From Actinomycetota bacterium (GTDB lineage: Bacteria > Actinomycetota > Acidimicrobiia > Acidimicrobiales > JAJPHE01), in assembly GCA_027315345.1 (NCBI GenBank), contig DAHUYE010000036.1, positions 28,074-92,073 on the forward strand: a stretch of 64,000 nucleotides of DNA. The letters run 5' to 3'. Position numbers and translations under genes: made by a program. Positions 1-7,963 of the stretch are shown one piece after another (positions within the stretch are counted from its first letter, which is position 1; each line of letters opens with the position of its first letter). The notes under the pieces were generated by a model. It was not told the DNA's origin. It made no database searches and saw only the letters and a list, made by a program, of their open reading frames with translations.

Positions 1-261
1 GCTTCCGCCACCGACCTGCGAGGAGCGGACCCCGAGACCAACGCCTCCTTTGCCCGAGCCGTGCTCGAGGGTCGCCCCGGGCCACACCGGGACATCGTCC
101 TGCTCAACGCCGCCGCCGCGCTGGTGGCGGCCGGGTCGGCGGCAGACATCGCCGCCGGCCTGGGACTGGCCGAGGAGTCCATATCCAGCGGGGCGGCCGC
201 CGGCGCCCTGGACCGCCTGATCCGGGTGTCCCAAGCCGTAGCCGCCGAAGGGATGACATGA
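1..261 (+). CDS. trpD: anthranilate phosphoribosyltransferase, C-terminal part
   Basis: Only the last 86 residues are in the window; the frame is open from base 1. TrpD transfers phosphoribose from PRPP to anthranilate in tryptophan synthesis. The visible part carries the conserved C-terminal pattern NASFARAVLEG followed by RDIVLLNAAAALVAAG, which is typical of TrpD. It ends with TGA overlapping the ATG of the next gene by 4 bases, so the two are probably co-transcribed. In mycobacteria trpD also lies close to the exonuclease/GIY-YIG gene and the PimB' region found further on here. Confidence 0.88.
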   Translation, partial: ASATDLRGADPETNASFARAVLEGRPGPHRDIVLLNAAAALVAAGSAADIAAGLGLAEESISSGAAAGALDRLIRVSQAVAAEGMT

Positions 262-551
262 TCGAAATCCGGGTGTTCAGCCTGAAGACGGGCGTGTCCG
301 AAGCCGACTTCCTGGCTGCCGACGTGCGGGTGCAGACCGAGTTCGCCCCCTTCCAGCCCGGTTTCATCCGCCGCACCACCGCCCGCGGTGAAGGCAACGA
401 CAGCTGGCTGGTGCTGACACTGTGGGGTTCGGCCGGATTGGCCTCGGAGGCGGCCGAAACACTGAGGACCGACCCGGCCGGAGCCGCCTTCATGGACCTG
501 ATCGATCCGGCTACGGAACGGGTGGCCCGCTTTCAGGAACTGGGAGGCTGA
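258..551 (+). CDS. small protein with dimeric alpha-beta barrel character
   Basis: A 97-residue protein whose ATG overlaps the trpD stop as ATGA. It starts MIEIRVFSLKTG and contains a PGFIRRTTARG segment and a central strand WLVLTLWGSA. That layout resembles the ferredoxin-like fold of antibiotic-biosynthesis monooxygenase (ABM) type proteins, but no catalytic motif can be assigned. Third-position GC bias supports real coding. Function unknown; a link to tryptophan synthesis is suggested only by the overlap. Confidence 0.7.
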   Translation: MIEIRVFSLKTGVSEADFLAADVRVQTEFAPFQPGFIRRTTARGEGNDSWLVLTLWGSAGLASEAAETLRTDPAGAAFMDLIDPATERVARFQELGG

Positions 552-589
552 GCGCCGTCGGCCGGCGGCGTGCCGACGTCGGGCCGGCG

Positions 590-943
590 TTACTGCTGGA
601 CCAGGGTGACCGGATTGCCCTCGGGGTCTTCGATGCCGGCAATGGTCGGCCCGCCGGGGACGTCGAAGGGGTCGAAGGTCTTCCGGCCCCCCAGCTCTAC
701 GGCCCGGGCTTGGGACGTGGCCAGGTCAGCCACCTGGACGTAGAGCACCACCCGGCTCTGCGCCCCCTCCAGGATGTGGCCGGCCGGGCCGGGTTCGGGT
801 CCTCCGAAGCCGGGAGAGATGGTCATGATCGGGCCGGCTCCGATGTCCCAGTTGAACAGCTCGGCGTAGAAGACCTTGATCAATTCAGGTTGGCGGGCCT
901 GGATCTCCCAGTGCACCACCGGACGGGCCCAGTCCCGGCTCAC
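590..943 (-). CDS. VOC family (glyoxalase/bleomycin resistance-like) protein
   Basis: A 117-residue single VOC module. It begins with the pattern VVHWEIQARQPELIKVFYAELF, usual for VOC proteins that form a cupped metal site, here with the N-terminal His of VVHWEI. It ends with GIEDPEGNPVTLVQQ, the typical C-terminal strand (DPxGN). Substrate unknown; such proteins act as lyases, isomerases or binding proteins. Its start overlaps the stop of the Lrp-like gene upstream on the minus strand, so the two probably form an operon. Confidence 0.8.
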   Translation of the reverse strand: MSRDWARPVVHWEIQARQPELIKVFYAELFNWDIGAGPIMTISPGFGGPEPGPAGHILEGAQSRVVLYVQVADLATSQARAVELGGRKTFDPFDVPGGPTIAGIEDPEGNPVTLVQQ

Positions 944-1221
944 TCCGACCCCAGATCCCAGATGGCCTCAAGATCGTGGCGGCTGTGGGCCTTGAAGGCC
1001 ACCAGGGTCTTGGTGGAGCGGATGCCGTCCAGACAGGCGATCCGCCGGGTGACCACCTCGGCCAGCTCATCGTGGTGCCGGACCCGCACGATGGCCACCA
1101 GATCGGTCGACTCACCGGCCACCGAGTAACACTCGGCCACGCCCGGGGTGGCGGCCAGCTCCTCGGCCAGGTCGGCTATCCGAGATGGCTCGGCGTCGAT
1201 GAGGACGAAGGCGTTGAGCAT
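940..1221 (-). CDS. Lrp/AsnC ligand-binding (RAM) domain protein
   Basis: A 93-residue protein starting MLNAFVLIDAEPSRIADL. It corresponds to the C-terminal effector-binding domain of Lrp/AsnC regulators and contains the typical GVAECYSVAGESTDLVAIV segment. No helix-turn-helix is present, so it is the stand-alone form that usually binds amino acids. A longer reading frame reaches 1305, but those residues are low-complexity Pro/Arg and the ATG at 1221 starts the conserved domain. It overlaps the VOC gene downstream by 4 bases and begins 11 bases after the repair nuclease stop. Confidence 0.82.
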   Translation of the reverse strand: MLNAFVLIDAEPSRIADLAEELAATPGVAECYSVAGESTDLVAIVRVRHHDELAEVVTRRIACLDGIRSTKTLVAFKAHSRHDLEAIWDLGSE

Positions 1222-1231
1222 TGCTCCCACG

Positions 1232-2995
1232 TTAGGCCGGGGCGGAGGCGCCGACCGGGGCGAAGTCGGGGATGGAAAGGGCCCGGACCGACCAACCGTG
1301 TTCACAGTCGATGATCCTCACCCGGGCCGGGTTGGACTCGAGCCATGACAGCAGCGCCGCCGCCTCATCGGCCAACTCGGGCGGCAGCGGAGCGGGCCAG
1401 CGCCCGGCATCCTCAGGCCGCGGCCCGAGACCCCGGGCCAGCCTTCCCCACGGGTTGTCGACGCTGCCCCTGGAACCGCCGTCCAGGGTGCCGGAGGCAA
1501 CGTCAGTGTCCGTGTCGTCAGCGGTGGAGGCATCGTGGAGTCGCCCGTCCAGTAACACGGCCCGGACCTGACCGTCGACCTCCAGGGTGACCCGCCCGGC
1601 CGAGCGCAGAGAGTCGATGCGGCGCTGGCGGCTGAGGGCCCGGGCCAGCGCCCCGGCGCGGTCGCGAAGATCGGCGGCCTCTTCGAACCGGCCGGCATCG
1701 GCCAGCCACCGCATCCGCTCGGCCAGGGGCTCGAGCAGGGGGCGGGGGTCGACGGTCAGACCCACGATGACGGACTCCACGATCGGGCGGTACTCGGCCT
1801 CGGTCAGACTTCCGGTGCAGGGACAGGGCTTGAGCCCGAGGGCTCGGGTTGGACAGTGCGGGCGGGCTCCCCCGCCGGCGCCACCCCGGCCCGTGCCGAT
1901 CCGGCCCCGGCAGGCCCGGATGGGCACGGCGGTTTCGATCGCCTCCACCACCACCCGGGCCGTACGGGCCGAACCCACCGGTCCGAGGTAGATGCACCCG
2001 TCCCCGCTACGGGCTCGCTTGACCACCGACAGGCGGGGGTAGCGCTCGTCGAGGGTGAGCCGGACGTAGGAGTAGCGCTCCCAACCTTTGCCCTGACGGT
2101 TGAAGCGGGGCCGGAGGTGACGTATGAGCCTGGCCTCCAGGGCCACCGCCTCCAGTGCTCCTTCGCTCTCGATGTGGTCGATCGAAGCCGTCTGGCGCAG
2201 CAACCCTCCGATCTTCCGCCGCTCGTCGGTGGAGAAGTAGGACCTCACCCTCTGGCGCAGGTTGACGGCTCGCCCCACATAGAGCACGTGGCCGGCGGCG
2301 TCCTTGAACAGGTAGACACCCGGAGCCCTGGGCAGCCGGTTGGTGAGCCGGAGCTTGCCCGCCTCCGGGTGACCGGTCATCTGGGGCAGAGCGAGCAGGT
2401 CGTCCAGGCCCAGGACCCCGAGCGTCCCGGCCCGCTCGAGCAGATAGTGGAGCAACTCCCCGGTGGCCAGCGCGTCGTCCAGGGCCCGGTGGGTTGGTTG
2501 GTGGCTCAGGCGCAACTGACGGGCGAGGGTCCCGAGCCGGCAGTCCCTCACCTCGTCCCGCACCAGGCGGCGGGCCAGGGAGCAGGTGTCCACGATGGGG
2601 TTGCCCATCCTCCCCAGGCCGGCCCGGAGCCGTGCCGCGTCCAGGAAGCTGACATCGAAGCGAACGTTGTGACCGACCACGACGGCATCGCCGATGAACT
2701 CAATGAGCGATGCCAGCACCGGCTCGATCTGCGGGGCCGGCCCTACCATGGAGTCGGTGATGCCGGTCAGGTAGGTGATCTGGGGCGGGATGGCCACCCC
2801 GGGGTTGACCAGGGTCTGGAAGCGCCCCAGGCACTGGCCGCCCCTGAGCTTCACGGCCCCAACCTCGGTGATGGCGCAAGTGGCGGCCGAGGCGCCTGTC
2901 GTCTCGAGGTCCACCACCACGAAGGTGACCTCCGACAACGGCCGGCCCGCCTCGTCCAGAGAGCGCTGGCGGGCAAGGAGGCTCGAGTCCGGCAC
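1232..2995 (-). CDS. DEDDh exonuclease fused to GIY-YIG nuclease domain
   Basis: A 587-residue two-nuclease fusion. Residues 25-190 form a DnaQ-like 3'-5' exonuclease with VVDLETTG (D29, E31), GHNVRFDVSFL (H109, D114) and HRALDD (H169, D173). Residues 222-300 form a UvrC/Cho-type GIY-YIG nuclease (APGVYLFKD, then VLYVGRAVNLRQRV). Around residues 425-450 there is a UVR-like helix pair (FEEAADLRDRAG). Actinobacteria, including mycobacteria (Rv2191), carry such fusions near trpD. A probable role is nucleotide excision or damage processing. An SOS-type palindrome lies 14 bases before the start codon. Confidence 0.9.
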   Translation of the reverse strand: MPDSSLLARQRSLDEAGRPLSEVTFVVVDLETTGASAATCAITEVGAVKLRGGQCLGRFQTLVNPGVAIPPQITYLTGITDSMVGPAPQIEPVLASLIEFIGDAVVVGHNVRFDVSFLDAARLRAGLGRMGNPIVDTCSLARRLVRDEVRDCRLGTLARQLRLSHQPTHRALDDALATGELLHYLLERAGTLGVLGLDDLLALPQMTGHPEAGKLRLTNRLPRAPGVYLFKDAAGHVLYVGRAVNLRQRVRSYFSTDERRKIGGLLRQTASIDHIESEGALEAVALEARLIRHLRPRFNRQGKGWERYSYVRLTLDERYPRLSVVKRARSGDGCIYLGPVGSARTARVVVEAIETAVPIRACRGRIGTGRGGAGGGARPHCPTRALGLKPCPCTGSLTEAEYRPIVESVIVGLTVDPRPLLEPLAERMRWLADAGRFEEAADLRDRAGALARALSRQRRIDSLRSAGRVTLEVDGQVRAVLLDGRLHDASTADDTDTDVASGTLDGGSRGSVDNPWGRLARGLGPRPEDAGRWPAPLPPELADEAAALLSWLESNPARVRIIDCEHGWSVRALSIPDFAPVGASAPA

Positions 2996-3008
2996 GCCCA
3001 GACTGTAG

Positions 3009-3022
3009 CGAACAGACGTTCG
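3009..3022 (-). promoter_or_regulatory. putative LexA (SOS) box
   Basis: CGAACAGACGTTCG is a perfect CGAAC-N4-GTTCG palindrome, matching the known actinobacterial LexA consensus TCGAAC-N4-GTTCGA at 10 of 12 fixed positions. It sits 14 bases upstream of the exonuclease/GIY-YIG gene (start 2995, minus strand), where a repressor would block transcription. The nearest other gene start, the zinc-ribbon protein, is 237 bases away and reads towards this site, so the nuclease is the likely target. Confidence 0.7.
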
Positions 3023-3055
3023 TACCTGCCCGGCCAGGAGAACCGGCCCCGGTGG

Positions 3056-3259
3056 CTAGGGCAACGGCTGGACGGCCCGGCCGTGTCCGCACCAGCGGCA
3101 GGTCACCTCTTCGACCGTCTCGGAGAGGAGTTCCTCATCCTCGACCCGGAGCTCACCCCCCACGCTGTAGTGGTGAAAGGCCCGCGTCCGCCGGGTGGTG
3201 GTCACGTCGAAGCGGGTCAGGTTCCCACAGGCGTCGCAGCGGTAGCGGACGTCGCTCAT
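3056..3259 (-). CDS. small zinc-ribbon protein
   Basis: A 67-residue protein starting MSDVRYRCDACGNLTRFDV. It has two CxxC knuckles, CDAC near residue 8 and CRWC near residue 56, which probably bind one zinc. A longer frame reaches 3352 but would run into the promoter of the divergent DUF885 gene; the ATG at 3259 begins the conserved part. Function unknown; small proteins of this type are common in actinobacteria. It could be a nucleic-acid-binding or adaptor protein. Confidence 0.7.
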   Translation of the reverse strand: MSDVRYRCDACGNLTRFDVTTTRRTRAFHHYSVGGELRVEDEELLSETVEEVTCRWCGHGRAVQPLP

Positions 3260-3320
3260 AGCGGCTGACGGTACTGGCTGGCGGGAGCCGGTCAGGTCGA
3301 CGGTTATTAGTGTCCAAGCG

Positions 3321-4817
3321 GTGAATCCCCGCATACGGGCCGTGCACGACATGGGCGTGCCCGAAGCGCGGGAGTACGCCGGTCTGCACGACTACGACGG
3401 GACGATTCAGGATCTGTCTCCTACCGGCGTGGCCGCCGGTCTGGCCCGGCTGGGGAAGGGGCCCGCCGAGGCGGACTCCCATGACGAGGCCCACCTGGTC
3501 GCGGCCGAGGCCAGGAACCGGATCCTCTACGGAACGGCCGAGGTCCATCGCTGGAATCCCGGCTACCACCTCTCCAACTTGGACCTGGCGTCCTACGACC
3601 GGGAGTACGCCCCGGCCGCGCAGCGGGACGAGGCCAGGCGGGCCCACCTCGCCCTCTGGCCCGATGCCGTCGACGCCGCCGTGTCCGCGCTGGACCAGAT
3701 GACGGCGCCGGTGGCCCGCAGCCTGCTTCCCGCCGCAACCGGCCTGGGCGCCTTTCTTCCCGGCGACGAATCGGCGCCGGAACCGGCCCGGGCCCTGCAG
3801 CGCTTGGTCGCCCACATCCAGCGGGCCGCCGAGGAGGGCAGCCCGGACCCGGCCCTGGGGTCGACCCTTCTGAGCCAGCTCCTCGGGCAGACGGAGGCCA
3901 CCAGCGTCGACCTAGCCCGCCTCGAGGTGACCGCCGAGCGCGAAGCCGAACGCCTGATGGGAGTGCTGACCGAGGCCTGTGGGCGTCTTGAACCCGGGGC
4001 CAAGGTGGCCGAGGTGGTCAAACGGCTCTCGGCGGATCATCCCGATGCGGACGGAGTGGCCGGAGAGGCGGAGAGACTGATCGCGGAGGCGGGGGACTTC
4101 GCCGTGGGGGCGGGTCTGCTGCCGGCCCTGGAGGGGGAGTGCCGGGTGGGCCCGGCCCCGGAGTCCCGCCGGACGGCCATGGCGATGATGTCGTGGTCGG
4201 CTCCCTATGAGGAGGACGCCCCGTCCTGGTACTACGTGACGCCGCCCGATCCGAGTTGGTCGGCCGAGGATCAGGAGGCATGGCTGGAGGTCTTCAGCTA
4301 CACGACGCTGCCGGCCATCACCGTGCACGAGGTGACGCCGGGGCATTTCGCCCATGGCCGCATGCTGCGCCGGGCCCGCAGCGACGTGCGTCGGGGTCTG
4401 TTCTTCGACGCCTTCATCGAGGGCTGGGCCCACTACGCCGAGGAACTGATGATGGAGGAGGGGTTCCGGGCCGAGGACCCCCGATACACCATCGGCGTCT
4501 GCATCGAGGCGCTGGTGCGGGTCACCCGGCTGAAGGCGTCCCTCGGGATCCACTCCGGGACCATGACCGTCGATGACGCCACCCGCGCCTTCGAGGAGTC
4601 GGCCTTCCTGTCCGGCCCGGCGGCCCGGAGCGAGGCCGACCGGGCCACCTACGACCCCACCTACGGCCGGTACACCTGGGGCAAGTTGGAGATCCTGCGC
4701 CTGCGCGACGAGGCGGTGGCGGCCTGGGGTGAGCGCTACTCACACCTCCGCTTCCACCAGGCGCTGATGGCTCTGGGCGCCCCGCCCCTGGGCTTGATCG
4801 GGGACATCCTCAGCTGA
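3321..4817 (+). CDS. DUF885 family protein, putative metallopeptidase
   Basis: A 498-residue protein with a GTG start. Near residue 336 it has HEVTPGHF, the HExxxGH-like zinc motif of DUF885 proteins, followed about 35 residues later by EGWAHYAEELMMEEG, the likely third zinc ligand region. The family is related to carboxypeptidase-like metallopeptidases; substrate unknown. No signal peptide is seen, so it is probably cytoplasmic. The start lies 61 bases from the divergent zinc-ribbon gene. Confidence 0.85.
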   Translation: MNPRIRAVHDMGVPEAREYAGLHDYDGTIQDLSPTGVAAGLARLGKGPAEADSHDEAHLVAAEARNRILYGTAEVHRWNPGYHLSNLDLASYDREYAPAAQRDEARRAHLALWPDAVDAAVSALDQMTAPVARSLLPAATGLGAFLPGDESAPEPARALQRLVAHIQRAAEEGSPDPALGSTLLSQLLGQTEATSVDLARLEVTAEREAERLMGVLTEACGRLEPGAKVAEVVKRLSADHPDADGVAGEAERLIAEAGDFAVGAGLLPALEGECRVGPAPESRRTAMAMMSWSAPYEEDAPSWYYVTPPDPSWSAEDQEAWLEVFSYTTLPAITVHEVTPGHFAHGRMLRRARSDVRRGLFFDAFIEGWAHYAEELMMEEGFRAEDPRYTIGVCIEALVRVTRLKASLGIHSGTMTVDDATRAFEESAFLSGPAARSEADRATYDPTYGRYTWGKLEILRLRDEAVAAWGERYSHLRFHQALMALGAPPLGLIGDILS

Positions 4818-4877
4818 GGCCGCCGGGGCGGTGTCACAGGCCGCTGCCATGCTCAGCCTGAGGCAGAAAGGACCCCG

Positions 4878-5096
4878 ATGCGCCATCACTTCCCCGATTC
4901 CCGCACTCTCACCATCAGCTGCTCGGACTGCGAGATGCAGGGCACCAGCGTGTGTGAGGACTGCGTCGTGAGCTTCATCATCGACCGTGAGCCTGACGAT
5001 GCGGTTGTGATCGACGCTTCCGAGGCCCGGGCCGTGCGTCTGCTCGCCTCGGCCGGTCTGCTGCCTGGCCTCCGGCACGTGCCCCGCACCGGTTAG
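4878..5096 (+). CDS. small cysteine-pair protein upstream of sepH
   Basis: A 72-residue protein starting MRHHFPDSRTLTISCSDC. It holds two CxxC pairs (CSDC and CEDC) about 12 residues apart, a likely metal site. The C-terminal half, EARAVRLLASAGLLPGLRHV, looks helical. A purine-rich stretch (aggcagaaagga) 8-20 bases before the ATG is a plausible ribosome site. Short proteins of this kind are often found just upstream of sepH in actinobacteria (from memory). No function assigned. Confidence 0.75.
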   Translation: MRHHFPDSRTLTISCSDCEMQGTSVCEDCVVSFIIDREPDDAVVIDASEARAVRLLASAGLLPGLRHVPRTG

Positions 5097-5210
5097 CCGC
5101 TCGGGTCGTTGACCCGGCCCGGCCGGCGGGTATGCACCGATGGCGCTGGTGAGGCTGATACCTTCGCCATTCGAATCAGCCCGGCAGGCGGGTCTCGAGT
5201 GGGGGCAAGT

Positions 5211-6896
5211 GTGCAGGAGCTCCACCTCGTCGGGATGACGAGGGACCTGGATGGCCTCATATTCAGTGTTCGGAAGGGGTCGAGGTCCGGCGGCTTCGTC
5301 GTGCCCATCGATCGGCCCCTGTTGGACACCCTGGAGTCGGCGTCCCGCCTGAGGAGCGAAGGCTCCCAGTCCAGACCCCGGGCCCGTTCGGCATCGGCCC
5401 CCGGGGAGCCGGGCGGGGCATCCCGGTCGTCGCGTCAGGAGAGTCAGCTCACCCCCCGGGAGATGCAGGCCCGTCTGCGGGCCGGCCACTCCATCCAGCA
5501 GGTGGCCCGGGTGGCCGGGGTCAGCACCGAGTGGGTGGAGCGGTTCGAGGCGCCGGTGGCGGCGGAGCGGAGCCGGGTCATCGAGACCGCCTTCGGGATG
5601 ACATCGACCAAAGCCCGGGTGGGGGAGTCGGCGCTACCGCTGGCTGACTCGGTGAGGGTCAATCTCCGGGAGAAGGGCGTGTCCCAGGAGCCGGCGGCCG
5701 AGGGGTGGTCGGCCCTGAGCCTGGATGGGGACCGCTGGCTCGTCCGCTATGAGTACGTCTCCCGCCGCCGGCCCCAGATGGCCGAGTGGGAGGTTGACTT
5801 CGAGACCCGGACCCTGACACCGCGGAACCGGACCGCCACCGAGTTGGGATATGTGGACTCGGCCCGCCGCCGCCTCCCGCCGCCCCCGGCCACACCCGTC
5901 CCGTCCCCCGAGTCCGTGCCGGCCGGGGACGACTCGGGCGCCTCCCGCAACCTGTCCATGGCCAGGCCGATTATCGACATCGAGGAGGAAGAGGAGGAGG
6001 CGGAAGCGCCCCGGCGGCGTTCTTCCCGCCCGACCTCGCCGGCCCGCAAGGCCGCCGCCAAGAAGACGACCGCCAAGAAGGCGGCGACGGCCAGCAGGAC
6101 CACGGCGCGCAAGACCACGGCGCGCAAGACCACGGCGCGTCGAGCGACACCGACGCGCCGAGCGACACCGACGCGCAAGGCGACGGCCGCCCGCAAGACA
6201 CCCACGCGGAAGACTGCGACTGCGACCCGCAAGGCGACTGCGACCCGCAAGGCGACGACGGCCCGCAAGGCCGCTCCCCGCCGGCCGTCCGTGCCGCGCA
6301 AGGCCGCGCCCCGGAGGGCCGCGCCCCGTAAGGCTCCCGCCGCTCGCAAACCTGCTCCCCGCAAGACGGTGGCCCGGAAGGCGGCGCCGCGCAAGGCCGC
6401 CGCCCGGGACCGCTCGGGCCGGCCACGAAACACGGCCCCGGCCCAGCCGACCCTGGAGTCGCCCTTCGCTCGGCGCTCGGAATCGGCGGCCCCGCCCAAC
6501 CGGCCCCTGACCGGCCGGGTCAGCGCCACCAGCGCGCCGATCCCGGAGGTCGTCATCCATACCGGCACGGCGTCCGACCCTTCACCGCCCACCACCCCGG
6601 TGGCGGCTCCGGTCTCCACTCCGACCACGCCTCCGGACGGCACCGCGGCCCTCGGACCGGCGCCGGGTCGAGCGGCGGCGGGGACTGCGGGCAGCGGAGG
6701 ACCGGCTGGCCCGCCGGCCGTGCCTCGGCCCAGCACTGTCCCCGCCACCCACTCCACGCCGCCGGTCGTGGTCCGGACCCAGCCGGCGGCGGGCACCCCG
6801 GCGCCCCGCCCGGCCCCCGGTCCCCGTCCCGCCGCTCCGCCGGCCGACGCCGGCCCGCGCTGGCGTCGCTTCACCCGTCCCCTCCGCTCCCGGTGA
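5211..6896 (+). CDS. sepH: septation protein SepH (DUF3071) with basic C-terminal tail
   Basis: A 561-residue protein starting at GTG 5211 (VQELHLVGMTRDLDGLIF), where the conserved domain begins; an upstream GTG at 5109 would add 34 unconserved residues. SepH is a cell-division protein that binds FtsZ in actinobacteria. The N-terminal domain covers about 1-260 and includes the helix-turn-helix-like segment HSIQQVARVAGVSTEWVERF. An acidic patch (EEEEEEAEAP) follows. Residues about 275-405 are a Lys/Arg/Ala/Thr tail of AKKTT and RKTTA repeats like histone H1 or AlgP, then a Pro/Ala-rich end. Its stop overlaps queG by 4 bases. Confidence 0.88.
   Translation: MQELHLVGMTRDLDGLIFSVRKGSRSGGFVVPIDRPLLDTLESASRLRSEGSQSRPRARSASAPGEPGGASRSSRQESQLTPREMQARLRAGHSIQQVARVAGVSTEWVERFEAPVAAERSRVIETAFGMTSTKARVGESALPLADSVRVNLREKGVSQEPAAEGWSALSLDGDRWLVRYEYVSRRRPQMAEWEVDFETRTLTPRNRTATELGYVDSARRRLPPPPATPVPSPESVPAGDDSGASRNLSMARPIIDIEEEEEEAEAPRRRSSRPTSPARKAAAKKTTAKKAATASRTTARKTTARKTTARRATPTRRATPTRKATAARKTPTRKTATATRKATATRKATTARKAAPRRPSVPRKAAPRRAAPRKAPAARKPAPRKTVARKAAPRKAAARDRSGRPRNTAPAQPTLESPFARRSESAAPPNRPLTGRVSATSAPIPEVVIHTGTASDPSPPTTPVAAPVSTPTTPPDGTAALGPAPGRAAAGTAGSGGPAGPPAVPRPSTVPATHSTPPVVVRTQPAAGTPAPRPAPGPRPAAPPADAGPRWRRFTRPLRSR
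6043..6411 (+). repeat. Lys/Arg-rich imperfect repeats inside sepH
   Basis: Degenerate short direct repeats within the coding sequence. One example is cgcgcaagaccacgg at 6105-6135 in near-tandem copies, followed by acaccgacgcgc and gcgacccgcaaggcgac copies. They encode the basic tail of SepH. The pattern explains several long false reading frames on both strands here. Slippage could change the tail length between strains (inference). Confidence 0.75.
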
Positions 6897-7963
6897 GGGG
6901 AGGGCCGGCTCGGGCCGTCCCCGACCCGGCCGAGATCCTCGAACTCGCCCATCGGTCGGGCATCGACGTGGCCGGTTTCGCCGACGCGTCGGCGTTCGGT
7001 GACGCCCGGGCCGAGATAGAGCGACGCAAGGCCGCCGGCCTTCACGGCGGGATGGCCTTCACCTACCGGAATCCCTCCCGTTCCACCGACCCTTCCCGGG
7101 CCCTGGAGGGGGCCCACTCGCTGGTGGTGGGAGCCAGGTCCTACCGGAGTTCAGACCCGCCCAGGCGACCTCGCCCCACCGCGGTGGGCACGGTGGCCCG
7201 TTACTCCCGGACCGACCACTATCTCCCCCTCCGCCAGGGTCTGGAGGTGGTGGCCGGCCGGCTCCGCTCGATGGGCTGGGCGGCGAAGGTACTGGTCGAT
7301 GACAACGCCCTGGTGGACCGGGCCGCCGCCTACCGGGCCGGTCTGGGCTGGTTCGGTAAGAACACCGTCCTTCTCCTGCCCGGGCGGGGTTCATGGTTCG
7401 TACTGGGCTCGGTGGTCACCGATGCTCCTCTGGCGTTCGAGCCGGCTCCGGCCGTACCGGACGGGTGCGGGACCTGCACCCGGTGCATGATCGCCTGTCC
7501 CACCGGGGCCCTCGACCAGGCCGGCGTGCTGGATGCCCGCCGCTGCCTGGCCTGGCTGCTGGAGGCGCCGGGCGACTTCCCCGAGGAGCACCGGGCCGCC
7601 CTGGGCGGGCGCATCTACGGGTGCGACGTGTGCCAGGAGGTCTGTCCTGTCAACCGGCGGGTCGACCGGGCCGACCCGCCGCCGCCGGCCGGGGACGAGG
7701 AGGAGGCGTGGGTGGATCTGGTCGAGCTGCTGCGCGGCGATGACTCCACACTTCTGAACCGTTTCGGTCGTTGGTACATCCCGGGTCGGGACGTGCGCCA
7801 CGTCCGCCGCAACGCCCTGGTCGCTCTGGGCAACGTGGGCCAGGCCGCTGACCCGTCGGTCCAGGCCGTGCTGGCCGACGCCATGAGCAGTGGCGACCCG
7901 ATGTTGAGCGGGCACGCCCGATGGGCGGCCGAGCGACTGACCCGGATCGGGCCGGCCCGGTGA
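6893..7963 (+). CDS. queG: epoxyqueuosine reductase
   Basis: A 356-residue protein with a GTG start overlapping the sepH stop. QueG reduces epoxyqueuosine to queuosine in tRNA, the last step of queuosine synthesis, using cobalamin. Two 4Fe-4S motifs are visible: C192-x2-C195-x2-C198-x3-C202 (CGTCTRCMIACPTGA) and C244-x2-C247-x3-C251 (CDVCQEVCPVN). The segment VDDNALVDRAAAYRAGLGWFGKN is the conserved cobalamin/active-site region. The C-terminus holds HEAT-like helices (NALVALGNVG). The B12 need matches the B12-dependent NrdJ in this genome. Confidence 0.92.
   Translation: MRGGPARAVPDPAEILELAHRSGIDVAGFADASAFGDARAEIERRKAAGLHGGMAFTYRNPSRSTDPSRALEGAHSLVVGARSYRSSDPPRRPRPTAVGTVARYSRTDHYLPLRQGLEVVAGRLRSMGWAAKVLVDDNALVDRAAAYRAGLGWFGKNTVLLLPGRGSWFVLGSVVTDAPLAFEPAPAVPDGCGTCTRCMIACPTGALDQAGVLDARRCLAWLLEAPGDFPEEHRAALGGRIYGCDVCQEVCPVNRRVDRADPPPPAGDEEEAWVDLVELLRGDDSTLLNRFGRWYIPGRDVRHVRRNALVALGNVGQAADPSVQAVLADAMSSGDPMLSGHARWAAERLTRIGPAR

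Noticed and set aside
6043..6411. CRISPR-like repeat array in sepH
   Set aside because: Repeats are short, degenerate, in frame and encode a Lys/Arg tail; there are no unique spacers.
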